A stretch of DNA of 64,000 nucleotides from Mycobacterium paraffinicum (GTDB lineage: Bacteria; Actinomycetota; Actinomycetes; Mycobacteriales; Mycobacteriaceae), in assembly GCF_001907675.1 (NCBI RefSeq), contig NZ_MPNT01000028.1:12793-76792 (forward strand), read 5' to 3'. This document shows positions 48,713 through 59,488 of this stretch, one piece after another. The notes under the pieces are model-generated. The model made no database searches and was not told where the DNA came from. It saw only the letters and a program-made list of their open reading frames with translations. The translations under genes and the position numbers were made by a program. Positions within the stretch are counted from its first letter, which is position 1, and every line of letters starts with the position of its first letter.

Positions 48713-50563
48713 CTAAGCGCGCGATTCGAGCAGATCGATGATGCTCTGCGCCTGCTCCTCGACGCTGAGCTCCGGGGTCAGCCGCAGGTCGGGATTCGCC
48801 GGCGGTTGATACGGGCTGTCGATGCCGGTGAAGTGTGCGATCTCGCCCGCACGGGCCTTGGCGTACAGCCCTTTGGGATCACGCTGCTCGCATTCTTCGA
48901 TCGGGGTGTCGCAGAACACCTCGACGAAGTCGAACCCGGCGGCGGCGTGCACATTACGCGCCATCTCGCGTTGCTCGTGCAGCGGGCTGATCGCCGGCAC
49001 CAGCACGACGTTGCCGGAGTCGGCAAGCAGCGTTGCCACGTGCGCCAGCCGGCGCAGGTTCTCAGCGCGGTCGGCCATGCTGAAGCCCAGATCGGCGTTC
49101 AAGCCGTGCCGCAGGTTGTCACCGTCGAGAACGTAAGCGGCGACGCCCTTTTCGAGGAGCTTCTGTTCGACGAGCATGGCCACCGACGACTTGCCGGAAC
49201 CGGAGAGCCCGGTGAACCACACCGTCTTGCCCCGCGGTCGGGCTTCGGCCGGGGCCGACGACCTGTGCCGCACGGTGTTCGGGCTCGCCGTCTGCGCCGA
49301 GACGTCGCGCAGCACCATGCCCGCCGCCACGGTGCCGTTGGTGTGCGGGTCAATGAGGATGAACGACCCGGTGCTGGCGTTGCGGGTGTACTCGTCGAGC
49401 AGCAACGGCACCTGCGTGCGCAACGAGATACGGCCAAGTTCGTTGAGCTGCAGCGCCGTTGCGGTCTTGTCGCGGTGCAGTGTGTTCACGTCGAGCCGGT
49501 AATCCAGCCCGGTCACCCTCGCGCGGGTGGTACGGGTGGTGTGTTTGATGACGTAGTCCCGGCCGGGCTCGAGCGTCGCGTCGTCGGCCATCCAGCACAC
49601 GGTCGCGTCGAATTCCTGGGTGACTCGGGGATGGTTGTTGCTGCGGGCGATGAGGTCACCGCGCGAGATGTCGATCTCGTCGGCCAGGCTGATGGAGACC
49701 GCCATCGGCGGAAACGCTTCCTCCACTGGACCGTTCGGCCCGTCGATAGCGGTGATCCGGGTGGTCTTGCCGATCGGCAGAACGACGACTTCGTCGCCCG
49801 GGCGCATGACCCCGCTGGCAACGGTGCCCGCATAGCTGCGGTGGTCCTGATGCTCGCGGGTGTGCGGCCGGATGACGTACTGGACGGGGAACCGCACGTC
49901 GACCAGGTTGCGGTCGCCGGCGATGTAGACCTCCTCCAGGTGCGACAGCAGCGCCGGGCCCTCGTACCAGGGCGTCTGATCCGACTTGGTCACCACGTTG
50001 TCGCCGTGCAGCGCGGACATCGGGATGGTGGCCACGTCGTGCACGTCGAGGCGCGCGGCGAAGGCGTGGAATTCGTCGCGGATGGCCTCGAATTTCTCTC
50101 TGTCCCAGCCGATCAGGTCCATCTTGTTGACGGCCAGAACGATGTGCTGGATGCCCAGCAGCGAGGCCAGGAAGGCGTGCCGGCGGGACTGCTCCAGCAG
50201 CCCGTGCCGGGCGTCGACGAGCACGATCACCAGCTGGGCAGTCGACGCGCCGGTCACCATGTTGCGGGTGTACTGGATGTGGCCCGGGGTGTCGGCGATG
50301 ATGAATTTCCGCTTGGGCGTGGCGAAATAGCGGTAGGCGACGTCGATCGTGATGCCCTGCTCGCGTTCGGCGCGCAGGCCGTCGGTCACCAGCGCCAGGT
50401 CAGTGTAGTCGTGACCGCGCTCCTTCGACGTCTGCTCCACCGCCGCCCACTGGTCCTCCATGACGGCCTTGGAGTCGTAGAGCAGGCGGCCGATCAGCGT
50501 GGACTTGCCGTCGTCGACGGAACCCGCGGTGGCCAGGCGAAGCAGCGTGGTCGGTGTGGCCAT
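48713..50563 (-). CDS. cysN: Bifunctional sulfate adenylyltransferase GTPase subunit / APS kinase
   Basis: 616 residues. The N-terminal half is an EF-Tu-like GTPase (G1 GSVDDGKST at residues 14-22, G3 DTPGH, G4 NKMD) that drives ATP sulfurylase. The C-terminal part, from about residue 445, is APS kinase (CysC) with Walker A GLSGSGKSS. It makes APS and then PAPS for sulfate assimilation and sulfated lipids. ATG 50563 overlaps the cysD stop by one base. The longer open frame upstream lies inside cysD. Confidence 0.97.
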   Translation of the reverse strand: MATPTTLLRLATAGSVDDGKSTLIGRLLYDSKAVMEDQWAAVEQTSKERGHDYTDLALVTDGLRAEREQGITIDVAYRYFATPKRKFIIADTPGHIQYTRNMVTGASTAQLVIVLVDARHGLLEQSRRHAFLASLLGIQHIVLAVNKMDLIGWDREKFEAIRDEFHAFAARLDVHDVATIPMSALHGDNVVTKSDQTPWYEGPALLSHLEEVYIAGDRNLVDVRFPVQYVIRPHTREHQDHRSYAGTVASGVMRPGDEVVVLPIGKTTRITAIDGPNGPVEEAFPPMAVSISLADEIDISRGDLIARSNNHPRVTQEFDATVCWMADDATLEPGRDYVIKHTTRTTRARVTGLDYRLDVNTLHRDKTATALQLNELGRISLRTQVPLLLDEYTRNASTGSFILIDPHTNGTVAAGMVLRDVSAQTASPNTVRHRSSAPAEARPRGKTVWFTGLSGSGKSSVAMLVEQKLLEKGVAAYVLDGDNLRHGLNADLGFSMADRAENLRRLAHVATLLADSGNVVLVPAISPLHEQREMARNVHAAAGFDFVEVFCDTPIEECEQRDPKGLYAKARAGEIAHFTGIDSPYQPPANPDLRLTPELSVEEQAQSIIDLLESRA

Positions 50564-51492
50564 CAGAAATACCCCTGCCGTTTGCGATCTTCCATCCCGG
50601 CCTCCGAGATCCGGTCGTCGGCGCGGGTCGCACCCCGTTCGGTGAGCCGGGACACCGCGGTCTCGGCGATGACCTCCTCCACCGTCGCGGCCTCCGATTC
50701 CACGCATCCGGTGCAGGTCACGTCACCGACCGTGCGGAAACGCACCGTTGTTTCGAACACCGGCTCGTCGTCGCGCGGCTGCATGTGCCGGTCGACCGCC
50801 AGCAGCATGCCGTCGCGGCGAAACACCTTGCGCCGGTGGGCGTAATAGATCGACGGCAGCGCGATGTTCTCCGCGCCGATGTAGGACCAGATGTCGAACT
50901 CGGTCCAGTTGGACAGCGGGAACGCCCGGATGTGCTCGCCCTTGTGGTGCCTGCCGTTGTACAGGTTCCACAGCTCGGGGCGCTGCGCCTTGGGGTCCCA
51001 CTGGCCGAACTCGTCACGGAAGCTGAACACCCGCTCCTTGGCGCGCGCCTTCTCCTCGTCGCGGCGTGCGCCGCCGAACGCGGCGTCGAACTTGTTCTCC
51101 CGGATCGCGCGCAGCAGCGTCACGGTCTGGATCGAGTTGCGCCCCTGCTTCGGCTCGACGACGCGGCCCGCGTCGATGTCCTCCTGGACCGAGGCGATCA
51201 CCAGGCGCACGCCGTGCTCGGCGACCAGCTCGTCGCGCGTCGCGATCACCTCGTCGAAGTTGTGCCCCGTGTCGACGTGCATCACCGGGAACGGCAACCG
51301 CCCGGGACGGAACGCCCGCAGCGCCAGGTGCAGCATGACGATGGAGTCCTTGCCGCCGGAGAACAACAGCACCGGCCGCTCGAACTCGGCGGCCACCTCC
51401 CTGATGATGTGGATGGCCTCGGCCTCGAGCGAGCGCAGATGGCTCAGCTCGTACTGGCCGGCGGCGGGACCCGCCCTCAAATCGCTGGTCAT
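50563..51492 (-). CDS. cysD: Sulfate adenylyltransferase subunit 2
   Basis: A 309-residue ATP sulfurylase catalytic subunit. The PP-loop is LLFSGGKDSIVML; HVDTGHNFDE and RDEEKARAKERVFSFRD are typical of CysD. It works with the CysN GTPase. It heads the operon, and palindromes lie directly upstream. Confidence 0.97.
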   Translation of the reverse strand: MTSDLRAGPAAGQYELSHLRSLEAEAIHIIREVAAEFERPVLLFSGGKDSIVMLHLALRAFRPGRLPFPVMHVDTGHNFDEVIATRDELVAEHGVRLVIASVQEDIDAGRVVEPKQGRNSIQTVTLLRAIRENKFDAAFGGARRDEEKARAKERVFSFRDEFGQWDPKAQRPELWNLYNGRHHKGEHIRAFPLSNWTEFDIWSYIGAENIALPSIYYAHRRKVFRRDGMLLAVDRHMQPRDDEPVFETTVRFRTVGDVTCTGCVESEAATVEEVIAETAVSRLTERGATRADDRISEAGMEDRKRQGYF

Positions 51493-51501
51493 GGCTTCCT
51501 C

Positions 51502-51580
51502 GGTTAAACCTGGTAGAGTCGGTCAAGTTTGGCAGCTTTGCCATCCATAGCATCAGCTCGGGGCAACGGTTGTCAAGTGG
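51502..51580 (-). promoter_or_regulatory. cysD promoter and operator region
   Basis: On the minus strand a TTGACA hexamer lies near 51570, with A/T-rich TGCTATGG about 18 nt later as a possible -10. Downstream are two palindromes: GGCA-AAGC-TGCC (about 51531-51542) and GGTT-T-AACC (51502-51510) just before the ribosome site. They could be sites for the Rrf2 regulator encoded in the same operon. Confidence 0.4.
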
Positions 51581-51676
51581 GCGCCGCGCATGGCGCGGAC
51601 GACGGCCACCCGACGCATCGGGTCAAGGCCGGCGGCGACCCTTTTCCGGCCGCACCCGGTGCGACAACATGAGCGG

Positions 51677-52114
51677 ATGACCGCCGACACCGGACCCGCC
51701 GGCTCGCCACCCAGCGGCCGCGACGTCATCGCGCAATTCCTCCCCCAATCACCGTTCGTCGCGAAGCTCGGCATCGTCGCCGACCGGCTCGACGACCACG
51801 AGGTGCGGCTGCGGCTGCCGTGGGATCCCTCCAACGCGACGATCGGTGACATGGTCCACGGGGGCGCGATCGCCACCCTCGCCGATGTCACGGTCATGGC
51901 GGCGGCGTGGTGCGGCGCGCAGGCGCCCCCGGAGTTGCGGGGCGTGACCGTCTCGATGGCGTTGGACTTCATGGCGCCGGCCCGGGCCACCGACGTGATC
52001 GGCGTGGGCCGGGTGTTGCGGCGGGGCCGGTCGCTGGTCAACTGCGAGGCCGAGATCGTCGACGCTCAAGGCAAACTCGTGGCGAAGGCCCTCGCCACCT
52101 ACAAGGTCGGCTGA
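51677..52114 (+). CDS. PaaI-type hotdog thioesterase
   Basis: 145 residues of the hotdog fold, acting on acyl-CoA thioesters. The family motif MVHGGAIATLADVTVM carries the usual HGG, followed by the conserved strand order (SMALDFMAPA, VNCEAEIVD). ATG 51677 is chosen because the upstream codons show no homology. It converges on the carbonic anhydrase gene with 3 nt between stops. Confidence 0.88.
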   Translation: MTADTGPAGSPPSGRDVIAQFLPQSPFVAKLGIVADRLDDHEVRLRLPWDPSNATIGDMVHGGAIATLADVTVMAAAWCGAQAPPELRGVTVSMALDFMAPARATDVIGVGRVLRRGRSLVNCEAEIVDAQGKLVAKALATYKVG

Positions 52115-52117
52115 GCG

Positions 52118-52609
52118 CTAGAGCTTGACTTCCTCGAGCTTCCCCGTGGCGACGTCGAAGACGAATCCGCGTGCGGACTCGTGCTTGGTCACGAACGGGC
52201 TGTTCTCGATGCGGCGCAACGACTGCCGGACGTCCTCGGCGACGTCGGGAAAGGCTTCGGCCGCCCACGCCGGCTTGACGCCGGTCTCCTCTTGAATGGC
52301 GCGCTTGAAGTCGTCGTCGGTGAAGGTCAGCATCCCGCAGTCGGTGTGGTGAATCAGGATGATCTCCCGGGTCCCCAGTAACCGCTGACTGATGGCCAGC
52401 GAGCGGATGACGTCGTCGGTGACCACTCCGCCCGCGTTGCGGATGACGTGCGCCTCGCCCTCGTTGAGGCCGAGGGCGCGGTAGACGTCGAGCCGGGCGT
52501 CCATGCAGGCGACGACCGCGAGGTGTTTGGCGGGCGGCATCGGCAGCGGGCCATGAAATGTGCTGGCGTACTGCTCGTTGTTGGCCAGGTAATCCTCGAT
52601 AACCGTCAC
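52118..52609 (-). CDS. Beta-class carbonic anhydrase
   Basis: 163 residues, the same length as M. tuberculosis Rv1284. Zinc ligands are Cys35, His88 and Cys91 (ACMDARLD and HHTDCGM), with the Asp37-Arg39 dyad. It interconverts CO2 and bicarbonate in the cytosol. It is divergent from the opp operon. Confidence 0.95.
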   Translation of the reverse strand: MTVIEDYLANNEQYASTFHGPLPMPPAKHLAVVACMDARLDVYRALGLNEGEAHVIRNAGGVVTDDVIRSLAISQRLLGTREIILIHHTDCGMLTFTDDDFKRAIQEETGVKPAWAAEAFPDVAEDVRQSLRRIENSPFVTKHESARGFVFDVATGKLEEVKL

Positions 52610-52777
52610 GTCAGCCTCCTCGGGAGTGTCGCAGCACCGCGGTGGATGTTAACAACGGGCCACCGGATATTGATGCATGAAAATCAGCCGGATCACAAGG
52701 ATCCGGTCGGCGCACCGGGCCGCTACGGGCCGGGCTCGTTAACCTGTCCCAATGCGAGACGGGCGGTGCGATCGGGG

Positions 52778-53755
52778 ATGATTCGTTTCTTGGCGCGCCG
52801 GCTGCTCAACTATGTGGTGCTCCTGGCCTTGGCCTCGTTCCTGACGTTCTGCCTGACGTCGGTCGCGTTTCGGCCATTGGACAGCCTGTTGCAGCGCAGC
52901 CCGCGCCCGCCCCAGTCCGTCATCGACGCCAAAGCCCGCTCGCTCAACCTGGACAAGCCGATTCCTATCCGCTACGCGCAGTGGGCCTCGCACGCCGTGC
53001 GCGGCGACTTCGGCAACACCATCACCGGACAGCCCGTCGGTGCCACGCTGTGGCGCCGGGTCGGGGTCACCCTGCGGCTGCTGGTCGTCGGATCCCTGGC
53101 GGGCACCATCCTGGGCATCGCGGCCGGCGCCTGGGGGGCCATCCGCCAGTACCGACTCAGTGACCGCCTCGTCACCATGGTGGCGCTGCTGGTGCTCAGC
53201 ACCCCGACGTTCGTCATCGCCAACCTGTTGATCCTCGCCGCGCTGCGGGTGAACTGGGCTCTGGGCGCGCAGCTCTTCGACTACACGGGGGAAACCTCGC
53301 CGGGTGTGAGCGGCGGCGCCTGGCACCAGCTGGTCGACCGGTTGCGACACCTGATCCTGCCCACGCTCACGCTGACGTTGGCCGCCGCCGCCGGATACAG
53401 CCGTTATCAGCGCAACGCCATGCTCGACGTCCTGGGCCAGGACTTCATCCGCACCGCGCGGGCCAAAGGGCTCACCCGCCGGCGCGCGCTGGTGAAACAC
53501 GGGTTGCGCACGGCGCTCATCCCGCTGGCGACCCTGTTCGCCTACGGGGTCGCCGGACTGGTCACCGGCGCGGTGTTCGTCGAGAAGATCTTCGGCTGGC
53601 ACGGCATGGGCGAATGGCTGGTGCAAGGCATCGCGACGCAGGACACCTACATCATCGCCGCGATCACGCTGTTCTCCGGCACGGTGGTGCTGCTGGCGGG
53701 TCTGCTCTCGGACCTCTTCTACGCCGCCCTGGACCCGAGAGTGCGGGTATCATGA
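52778..53755 (+). CDS. oppB: Oligopeptide ABC transporter permease OppB
   Basis: A 325-residue permease with six membrane helices and the EAA loop (QDFIRTARAKGLTRRRALVKHGLR) that contacts the ATPase. ATG 52778 gives the same length as Rv1283c. oppC begins at the last bases of oppB (4-nt overlap). Confidence 0.96.
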   Translation: MIRFLARRLLNYVVLLALASFLTFCLTSVAFRPLDSLLQRSPRPPQSVIDAKARSLNLDKPIPIRYAQWASHAVRGDFGNTITGQPVGATLWRRVGVTLRLLVVGSLAGTILGIAAGAWGAIRQYRLSDRLVTMVALLVLSTPTFVIANLLILAALRVNWALGAQLFDYTGETSPGVSGGAWHQLVDRLRHLILPTLTLTLAAAAGYSRYQRNAMLDVLGQDFIRTARAKGLTRRRALVKHGLRTALIPLATLFAYGVAGLVTGAVFVEKIFGWHGMGEWLVQGIATQDTYIIAAITLFSGTVVLLAGLLSDLFYAALDPRVRVS

Positions 53756-54678
53756 CGTCCGATCCGAAAGTAGTTGGGGCGCAAGGGATTCCTTCCCCAA
53801 AAGCTGCGGGGTTCATGTCACGCCGCACCCTGGTGTTGCGCAGGTTCGCGCGCAACCGGTTGGCCGTCGCCTCGCTGACGCTGCTGGTGCTGCTGTTCGT
53901 CGGCTGCTACGCGCTGCCGGCGGTGCTGCCGTACTCCTACGACGACCTGGATTTCGACGCGCTGTTGCAGCCGCCGAACTCCCGCCACTGGTTGGGCACC
54001 AACGCGCTCGGGCAGGACCTGTTGGCGCAAATCCTGCGCGGCATGCAGAAGTCGATGCTGATCGGTCTCTGCGTGGCCGTCATCTCGACCGGCATCGCCG
54101 CCACCGTCGGATCGATCGCGGGCTATTTCGGTGGCTGGCGGGACCGGGCGCTGATGTGGTTGGTCGACCTGCTGTTGGTGGTGCCCAGCTTCATCCTCAT
54201 CGCGATCGTCACACCGCGCACCAAGAGTTCGGCCAACATCCTGATGCTGGTCTTGCTGCTCGCCGGTTTCGGCTGGATGATCAGCTCTCGCATGGTGCGC
54301 GGCATGACCATGAGCCTGCGTGAACGCGAATTCATCAGGGCCGCACGGTACATGGGTGTGTCCAGCCGCCGCATCATTCTGCGTCACGTGGTGCCCAATG
54401 TGGCGTCCATCTTGATCATCGACGCCGCCCTCAACGTCGCCTCGGCCATCCTGGCCGAGACCGGGCTCAGCTTCCTCGGTTTCGGTATCCAGCCGCCGGA
54501 CGTGTCGCTCGGGACGTTGATCGCCAACGGCACCCAGTCCGCGACGACGTTCCCGTGGGTGTTCCTGTTTCCGGCGAGCGTGTTGGTGTTGATCCTGGTG
54601 TGCGCCAACGTGACCGGCGACGGCCTGCGCGACGCGCTGGACCCGGGCAGCGGCATGTTGCGGGCTGGCGCCCGATGA
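53752..54678 (+). CDS. oppC: Oligopeptide ABC transporter permease OppC
   Basis: A 308-residue permease partner of OppB. An N-terminal OppC_N segment is followed by the main domain with six helices; the EAA loop is [20 protein letters not shown]. It is slightly longer at the N-terminus than the M. tuberculosis protein; a start at the ATG near 53815 (MSRRTLV) is possible. It overlaps oppB and oppD by 4 nt each. Confidence 0.95.
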   Translation: MTSDPKVVGAQGIPSPKAAGFMSRRTLVLRRFARNRLAVASLTLLVLLFVGCYALPAVLPYSYDDLDFDALLQPPNSRHWLGTNALGQDLLAQILRGMQKSMLIGLCVAVISTGIAATVGSIAGYFGGWRDRALMWLVDLLLVVPSFILIAIVTPRTKSSANILMLVLLLAGFGWMISSRMVRGMTMSLREREFIRAARYMGVSSRRIILRHVVPNVASILIIDAALNVASAILAETGLSFLGFGIQPPDVSLGTLIANGTQSATTFPWVFLFPASVLVLILVCANVTGDGLRDALDPGSGMLRAGAR

Positions 54679-56513
54679 GCGCGCTCCTGGAGGTCAGCGA
54701 CCTGGCCGTCACCTTCCCGACGGACGGCCAACCGGTGACCGCGGTGCGCGGCATCAGCTACGAGGTCGCCCCGGGCGAAGTCGTGGCCATGGTCGGCGAA
54801 TCCGGCTCGGGCAAGTCCGTTTCAGCGATGGCGGTGGTGGGACTGCTGCCCGAGTACGCGCGGGTGCGCGGCTCGGTGCGCTTGCACGGCACGGAGTTGA
54901 TCGGGCTGGGCGACGACGCGCTGTCGCGGTTCCGCGGCAAGACGGTCGGCATGGTGTTCCAGGATCCGATGTCGGCGCTGACCCCCGTCTACACCGTCGG
55001 TGACCAGATCGCCGAGGCGATCGAAATCCACCAGCCGCAGGTCGGCAAGAAGGCCGCCCGTCGGCGCGCGGTGGAACTGCTCGAGCTGGTCGGCATCGCG
55101 CAGCCGGAGCGGCGCGCCCGCGCCTTTCCGCACGAGCTGTCCGGCGGAGAGCGGCAGCGGGTGGTCATCGCGATCGCGATCGCCAACGACCCGGACCTGC
55201 TGATCTGCGACGAACCCACCACGGCACTGGACGTCACCGTGCAGGCGCAGATCCTCGAGGTGCTCAAGACGGCACGCGACATCACCGGTGCGGGGGTGTT
55301 GATCATCACCCACGACTTGGGCGTGGTCGCCGAGTTCGCCGACCGGGCGCTGGTGATGTACGCCGGCCGGGTCGTCGAGTCCGCCGGGGTGAGCGATCTT
55401 TACCGCGATCGCCAGATGCCGTACACCGTGGGGCTGTTGGGCTCCGTGCCGCGGCTCGACGCTCCCCAGGGCACCCGGTTGGTGCCCATCCCCGGCGCGC
55501 CGCCGTCGTTGGTGGGGCTTGAGCCGGGCTGCCCCTTCGCGCCGCGCTGCCCCCTGGCGATCGACGAATGCCGGGCGGCCGAACCGGAGTTGCTGCCCGT
55601 CGGTGTGGATCACCGGGCGGCCTGCATCCGCACCGATCAGGTCAACGGACGCACCGCGGCGGAGATCTACGGTGTCAACACCTCCGCGCGCGGCGAGGCA
55701 ACCGGCGACTCGTCGGTGGTCGTCCGCGTTCGCGACCTGGTCAAGACCTACCGGCTGACCAAGGGCGTGGTGTTGCGCCGCACCGTCGGTGAGGTCCGCG
55801 CGGTCGACGGTGTCAGCTTCGAGCTGCGGCAGGGCCGCACCCTAGGCATTGTCGGCGAGTCCGGCTCGGGCAAGTCGACCACCTTGCACGAGATCCTGGA
55901 ACTGGTTGCGCCGCAATCCGGCTCGATCGAAGTCCTCGGCGCCGACGTCGCGACCCTGAGCGCGCCGCACCGGCGATCGTTGCGCCGCGACATCCAGGTG
56001 GTGTTTCAGGACCCGGTGGCCTCACTGGATCCACGGCTGCCCGTGTTCGAGCTGCTCGCCGAACCACTGTCGGCCAACGGCTTCGGTAAGGACGAGACCA
56101 ACGCGCGCGTCGCCGAGCTGCTCGAGATCGTGGGATTGCGCCGGGCCGACGCCGCCCGGTACCCCGCCGAGTTCTCCGGCGGGCAGAAGCAGCGCATCGG
56201 CATCGCCCGGGCGCTAGCATTGCAGCCGAAGATCCTGGCGCTCGACGAGCCGGTGTCCGCCCTCGACGTCTCCATCCAGGCCGGCATCATCAACCTGCTC
56301 CTCGACCTGCAGGAGCGGTTCGGCCTGTCGTATCTCTTCGTTTCCCATGACCTTTCAGTGGTCAAGCACCTCGCGCACCAGGTGGTGGTCATGCATGCCG
56401 GCGCAATCGTGGAACAGGGCGACAGCCAGCAGGTGTTCGGCAACCCGCAGCACGAGTACACCCGTCGACTGTTGGGCGCCGTGCCCCAACCGAATCCGGG
56501 CAAACGTGTCTAG
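54675..56513 (+). CDS. oppD: Oligopeptide ABC transporter double ATPase OppD
   Basis: 612 residues with two nucleotide-binding domains in one chain. Walker A is GESGSGKS twice, at about residues 41 and 394. The signatures are LSGGERQ and FSGGQKQ. Between the domains lie Cys286, Cys292, Cys299 and Cys317 (GCPFAPRCP and further), the site reported to bind a [4Fe-4S] cluster in mycobacterial Opp. It powers peptide uptake with OppA, B and C. Confidence 0.97.
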   Translation: MSALLEVSDLAVTFPTDGQPVTAVRGISYEVAPGEVVAMVGESGSGKSVSAMAVVGLLPEYARVRGSVRLHGTELIGLGDDALSRFRGKTVGMVFQDPMSALTPVYTVGDQIAEAIEIHQPQVGKKAARRRAVELLELVGIAQPERRARAFPHELSGGERQRVVIAIAIANDPDLLICDEPTTALDVTVQAQILEVLKTARDITGAGVLIITHDLGVVAEFADRALVMYAGRVVESAGVSDLYRDRQMPYTVGLLGSVPRLDAPQGTRLVPIPGAPPSLVGLEPGCPFAPRCPLAIDECRAAEPELLPVGVDHRAACIRTDQVNGRTAAEIYGVNTSARGEATGDSSVVVRVRDLVKTYRLTKGVVLRRTVGEVRAVDGVSFELRQGRTLGIVGESGSGKSTTLHEILELVAPQSGSIEVLGADVATLSAPHRRSLRRDIQVVFQDPVASLDPRLPVFELLAEPLSANGFGKDETNARVAELLEIVGLRRADAARYPAEFSGGQKQRIGIARALALQPKILALDEPVSALDVSIQAGIINLLLDLQERFGLSYLFVSHDLSVVKHLAHQVVVMHAGAIVEQGDSQQVFGNPQHEYTRRLLGAVPQPNPGKRV

Positions 56514-58173
56514 GCGGGTCGCGACGGCGCTGGTGGCGATGGCGCTGGTTGTCTCCGGATGCTCACCGGCCATCAACTTGACGCCGGAAACGGGCGAGAA
56601 TGCCGAGATCGGCACGACCAGCGACATCAACCCGCAGGACCCGGCCACGCTGCGGGACGGGGGCAGCCTTCGGCTGGCGCTCTCCGACTTCCCGCCCAAC
56701 TTCAACATCCTGCACATCGACGGCAATTCGGCCGAAGTCGCCGCGATGATGAAGGCCACGCTGCCGCGGGCCTTCATCCTCGGCGCGGACGGCTCGACCA
56801 CGGTCGACACCGACTACTTCACCAGCGTCGAACTCACCGGAACCGCACCGCAGGTGGTCACCTACACCATCAACCCGCAAGCGGTGTGGTCCGACGGCAC
56901 ACCGATCACGTGGGAGGACATCGCCAGCCAGATCCACGCGCTGAGCGGGGCGGACAAGACATTCGAGATCGCCGGTCCCAGCGGCGCCGACCGCGTCGCG
57001 TCGGTCACTCGCGGTGTCGACGACCGGCAGGCCGTCGTCACCTTCGCCAAGCCGTACGCCGAGTGGCGCGGCATGTTCGCCGGTAACGGCATGCTGCTGC
57101 CCAAGAGCATGACGGCCACACCGGAGGCATTCAACAAGGGCCAGCTCACGGGGCCCGGTCCGTCCGCCGGCCCGTTCATCGTCACGTCGCTGGACCGCAC
57201 GACGCAACGGATCGTGTTGTCCCGCAACCCGAAATGGTGGGGTGCCCGCCCGCGTCTGGACAACATCACCTACCTGGTGCTGGACGACGCCGCGCGGCTG
57301 CCCGCACTGCAGAACAACACCATCGACGCGTCCGGCGTCGGCACCGTCGACCAACTGACCATCGCGCAGCGCACGAAGGGAATCTCGATCCGGCGCGCGC
57401 CGGCCCCGGCCTGGTCCCATTTCACGTTCAACGGCGCGCGCGGTTCGATCCTGTCCGACAAGGCGTTGCGCCTCGCGGTGTCCAAGGGCATCGACCGGCG
57501 CACCATCGCCAAGGTTGTCCAGTATGGCCTGACCAGGGATCCGTTGGCGTTGGGCAACCACATCTATGTCGCGGGGCAGAAGGGCTACCAGGACAACAGC
57601 GCGGTCGTGCCCTACGACCCGGACGCGGCCAGACGGGAGCTCGACGCGCTGGGCTGGAAGCTCAACGGCCAGTTCCGCGAGAAGGACGGCCGCCAGTTGG
57701 TCATCCGCGATCTGTTCTATGACGCCCAGGGCAGCCGCCAGTTCGCCCAGATCGCGCAGCACAGTCTGGCGCAGATCGGCGTCAAGCTGGAACTGGTGGC
57801 CAGGGCCGGCAGCGGGTTCTTCACCAACTACATCAACGTCGGCGACTTCGATATCGCCCAATTCGGTTGGCTCGGTGACGCCTTCCCCCTCTCTTCACTC
57901 ACCCAGATCTACCTGTCGACCGGGGAGAGCAACTTCGGCAAGATCGGCAGCCCGCAGATCGACGAGGCGATCGAGCGGACCCTGGAGGAGCTCGACCCCG
58001 GCAAGGCACGGGCGTTGGCCAACGATCTCGACAAGCTCATCTGGGCCGAGGGGTTCAGCCTGCCGCTGACGCAATCCCCGGGCGACGTCGCCGTCCGCAG
58101 CACGCTGGCCAATTTCGGCGCTGCCGGTCTCGGCGATCTGCGCTATACCGCCATCGGGTTCATGCGGGGCTGA
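56506..58173 (+). CDS. oppA: Oligopeptide-binding lipoprotein OppA
   Basis: A 555-residue SBP_bac_5 family protein, anchored by a lipobox (VVSGC) after a short signal peptide. It captures peptides and delivers them to OppBC. GTG 56506 overlaps oppD by 8 nt. Its last 14 nt overlap the convergent hydrolase gene. The order B-C-D-A is that of M. tuberculosis Rv1283c-Rv1280c. Confidence 0.95.
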   Translation: MSRRVATALVAMALVVSGCSPAINLTPETGENAEIGTTSDINPQDPATLRDGGSLRLALSDFPPNFNILHIDGNSAEVAAMMKATLPRAFILGADGSTTVDTDYFTSVELTGTAPQVVTYTINPQAVWSDGTPITWEDIASQIHALSGADKTFEIAGPSGADRVASVTRGVDDRQAVVTFAKPYAEWRGMFAGNGMLLPKSMTATPEAFNKGQLTGPGPSAGPFIVTSLDRTTQRIVLSRNPKWWGARPRLDNITYLVLDDAARLPALQNNTIDASGVGTVDQLTIAQRTKGISIRRAPAPAWSHFTFNGARGSILSDKALRLAVSKGIDRRTIAKVVQYGLTRDPLALGNHIYVAGQKGYQDNSAVVPYDPDAARRELDALGWKLNGQFREKDGRQLVIRDLFYDAQGSRQFAQIAQHSLAQIGVKLELVARAGSGFFTNYINVGDFDIAQFGWLGDAFPLSSLTQIYLSTGESNFGKIGSPQIDEAIERTLEELDPGKARALANDLDKLIWAEGFSLPLTQSPGDVAVRSTLANFGAAGLGDLRYTAIGFMRG

Positions 58174-59404
58174 TCCGGCGGCGCAGCCGCGCCGGGATCG
58201 GCAGGGCGGCCTCGACGGCCGCGGCCACCCCGATCGCCCTCCACAGCAAGCGCAGCTCGGGGCGCGCCGGAAGCTCGTCGAGCGCAGGCGCTTTCGCGGC
58301 CAGCCCGTCGATTTCGCCCCGCCACACCGCTCGGGCGATGGCGATCGCGGCGGGCTCACGGAAGTCGAGCGCGCTGTGCGCCATGGTGGGCAGTTTCAAC
58401 AGCACCACGTTGGGCAGCAGAGCGGCCTCGCGCTCGGCGACCGCCGGCGGAGTGATGAGATCGCGGCCCCCGGACACCACCACGGTGGGCCAGCCGAAGT
58501 GCGGCATCTCGGCCACCAGGTCGTAGGGTTCGTCCTCGAAAGTGGCTGTCTCCGTACGTGCTTCGCGTTCGGCTACCGCGGGGTCCAGCGGTAGCCCGTC
58601 GGGTTCGGCGGCGTAGTTCAGTTCGCGGAACGCGATGCGGCTGACCAGATCTTCCTCGTAACGGAACGGCAGGTTGCTCAGCGTGGCGAACCGGGACAGC
58701 GCCCACCACAACAGCTTTCGACCGTCCAGCAGCAGGTCGAGTTGTCGCTCCAGCAGCTCGGCTCCGCCGTAGCCGTAGATCGTCGCGACCACCTGGGTGG
58801 CCCCCGCGGTCATCACCCCCGCGTCGACGAGTTTGCGCATTTTGGGCGCCAGCGCCGCCGTTTCGGGGCTGTCACCCCTGAGCAACAGCCGGCGGATCGC
58901 GCGGCGCACGATCACGATGTCGTGCCGCGACAGCAGCGGCGAATCGAGGATCATCGCCCGCACCCGGCCCGGATGGCGCACGCCGAACCCCGAGGCGATG
59001 TAGGTGCCGTACGACGCACCGTAGATGACGGCGGTCTCGACGTGGGCGTCGTCGAGCACGGCGGCGACGTCGTCGACAACCTGGTTCACGGTGATCGCCT
59101 CGGGAGGCAGATCGGCACCGGAGTCGTCGTGCCGCGACATGCCCACCCCGCGGTGTTCGATCATGATGACGTCAAGGCCGGCCGCGGCCGCGCGGCGCCG
59201 CAGCCCCCTGTACATCTGCACGGACGCCACCCCGGGGCCTCCCGGGATGATGACCAGCGGATGCGCCGACTTTCGGCCGGTGCGCACGTAGTAGAGGTCG
59301 AACTCTTCGCTACTGTCCGGCGAGATCGGACGGCGCACGGGCCGCACACCGGGCAATGCCGCGAGCTTCTCCTGGACCCGGCGCCGTTTCGCGTTCATCG
59401 TCAT
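58160..59404 (-). CDS. Alpha/beta hydrolase, proline-iminopeptidase-like
   Basis: 414 residues. The oxyanion motif IPGGPGVAS, the nucleophile YGASYGTY, an Asp in SGGRDLITPP and a His in TMAHSAL are typical of the prolyl aminopeptidase branch. It could trim peptides taken up by the neighbouring Opp system, though that is inference from position only. A second in-frame ATG lies two codons after the first. Confidence 0.82.
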   Translation of the reverse strand: MTMNAKRRRVQEKLAALPGVRPVRRPISPDSSEEFDLYYVRTGRKSAHPLVIIPGGPGVASVQMYRGLRRRAAAAGLDVIMIEHRGVGMSRHDDSGADLPPEAITVNQVVDDVAAVLDDAHVETAVIYGASYGTYIASGFGVRHPGRVRAMILDSPLLSRHDIVIVRRAIRRLLLRGDSPETAALAPKMRKLVDAGVMTAGATQVVATIYGYGGAELLERQLDLLLDGRKLLWWALSRFATLSNLPFRYEEDLVSRIAFRELNYAAEPDGLPLDPAVAEREARTETATFEDEPYDLVAEMPHFGWPTVVVSGGRDLITPPAVAEREAALLPNVVLLKLPTMAHSALDFREPAAIAIARAVWRGEIDGLAAKAPALDELPARPELRLLWRAIGVAAAVEAALPIPARLRRRISPA

Positions 59405-59488
59405 CCGTGTCGGCCCGCCATCACACCATTCTGCCGGGCCTGCCGACCGGCGCCGCGTCTGGCGTGGTCGACGCAGCTCGCGCCGGTG

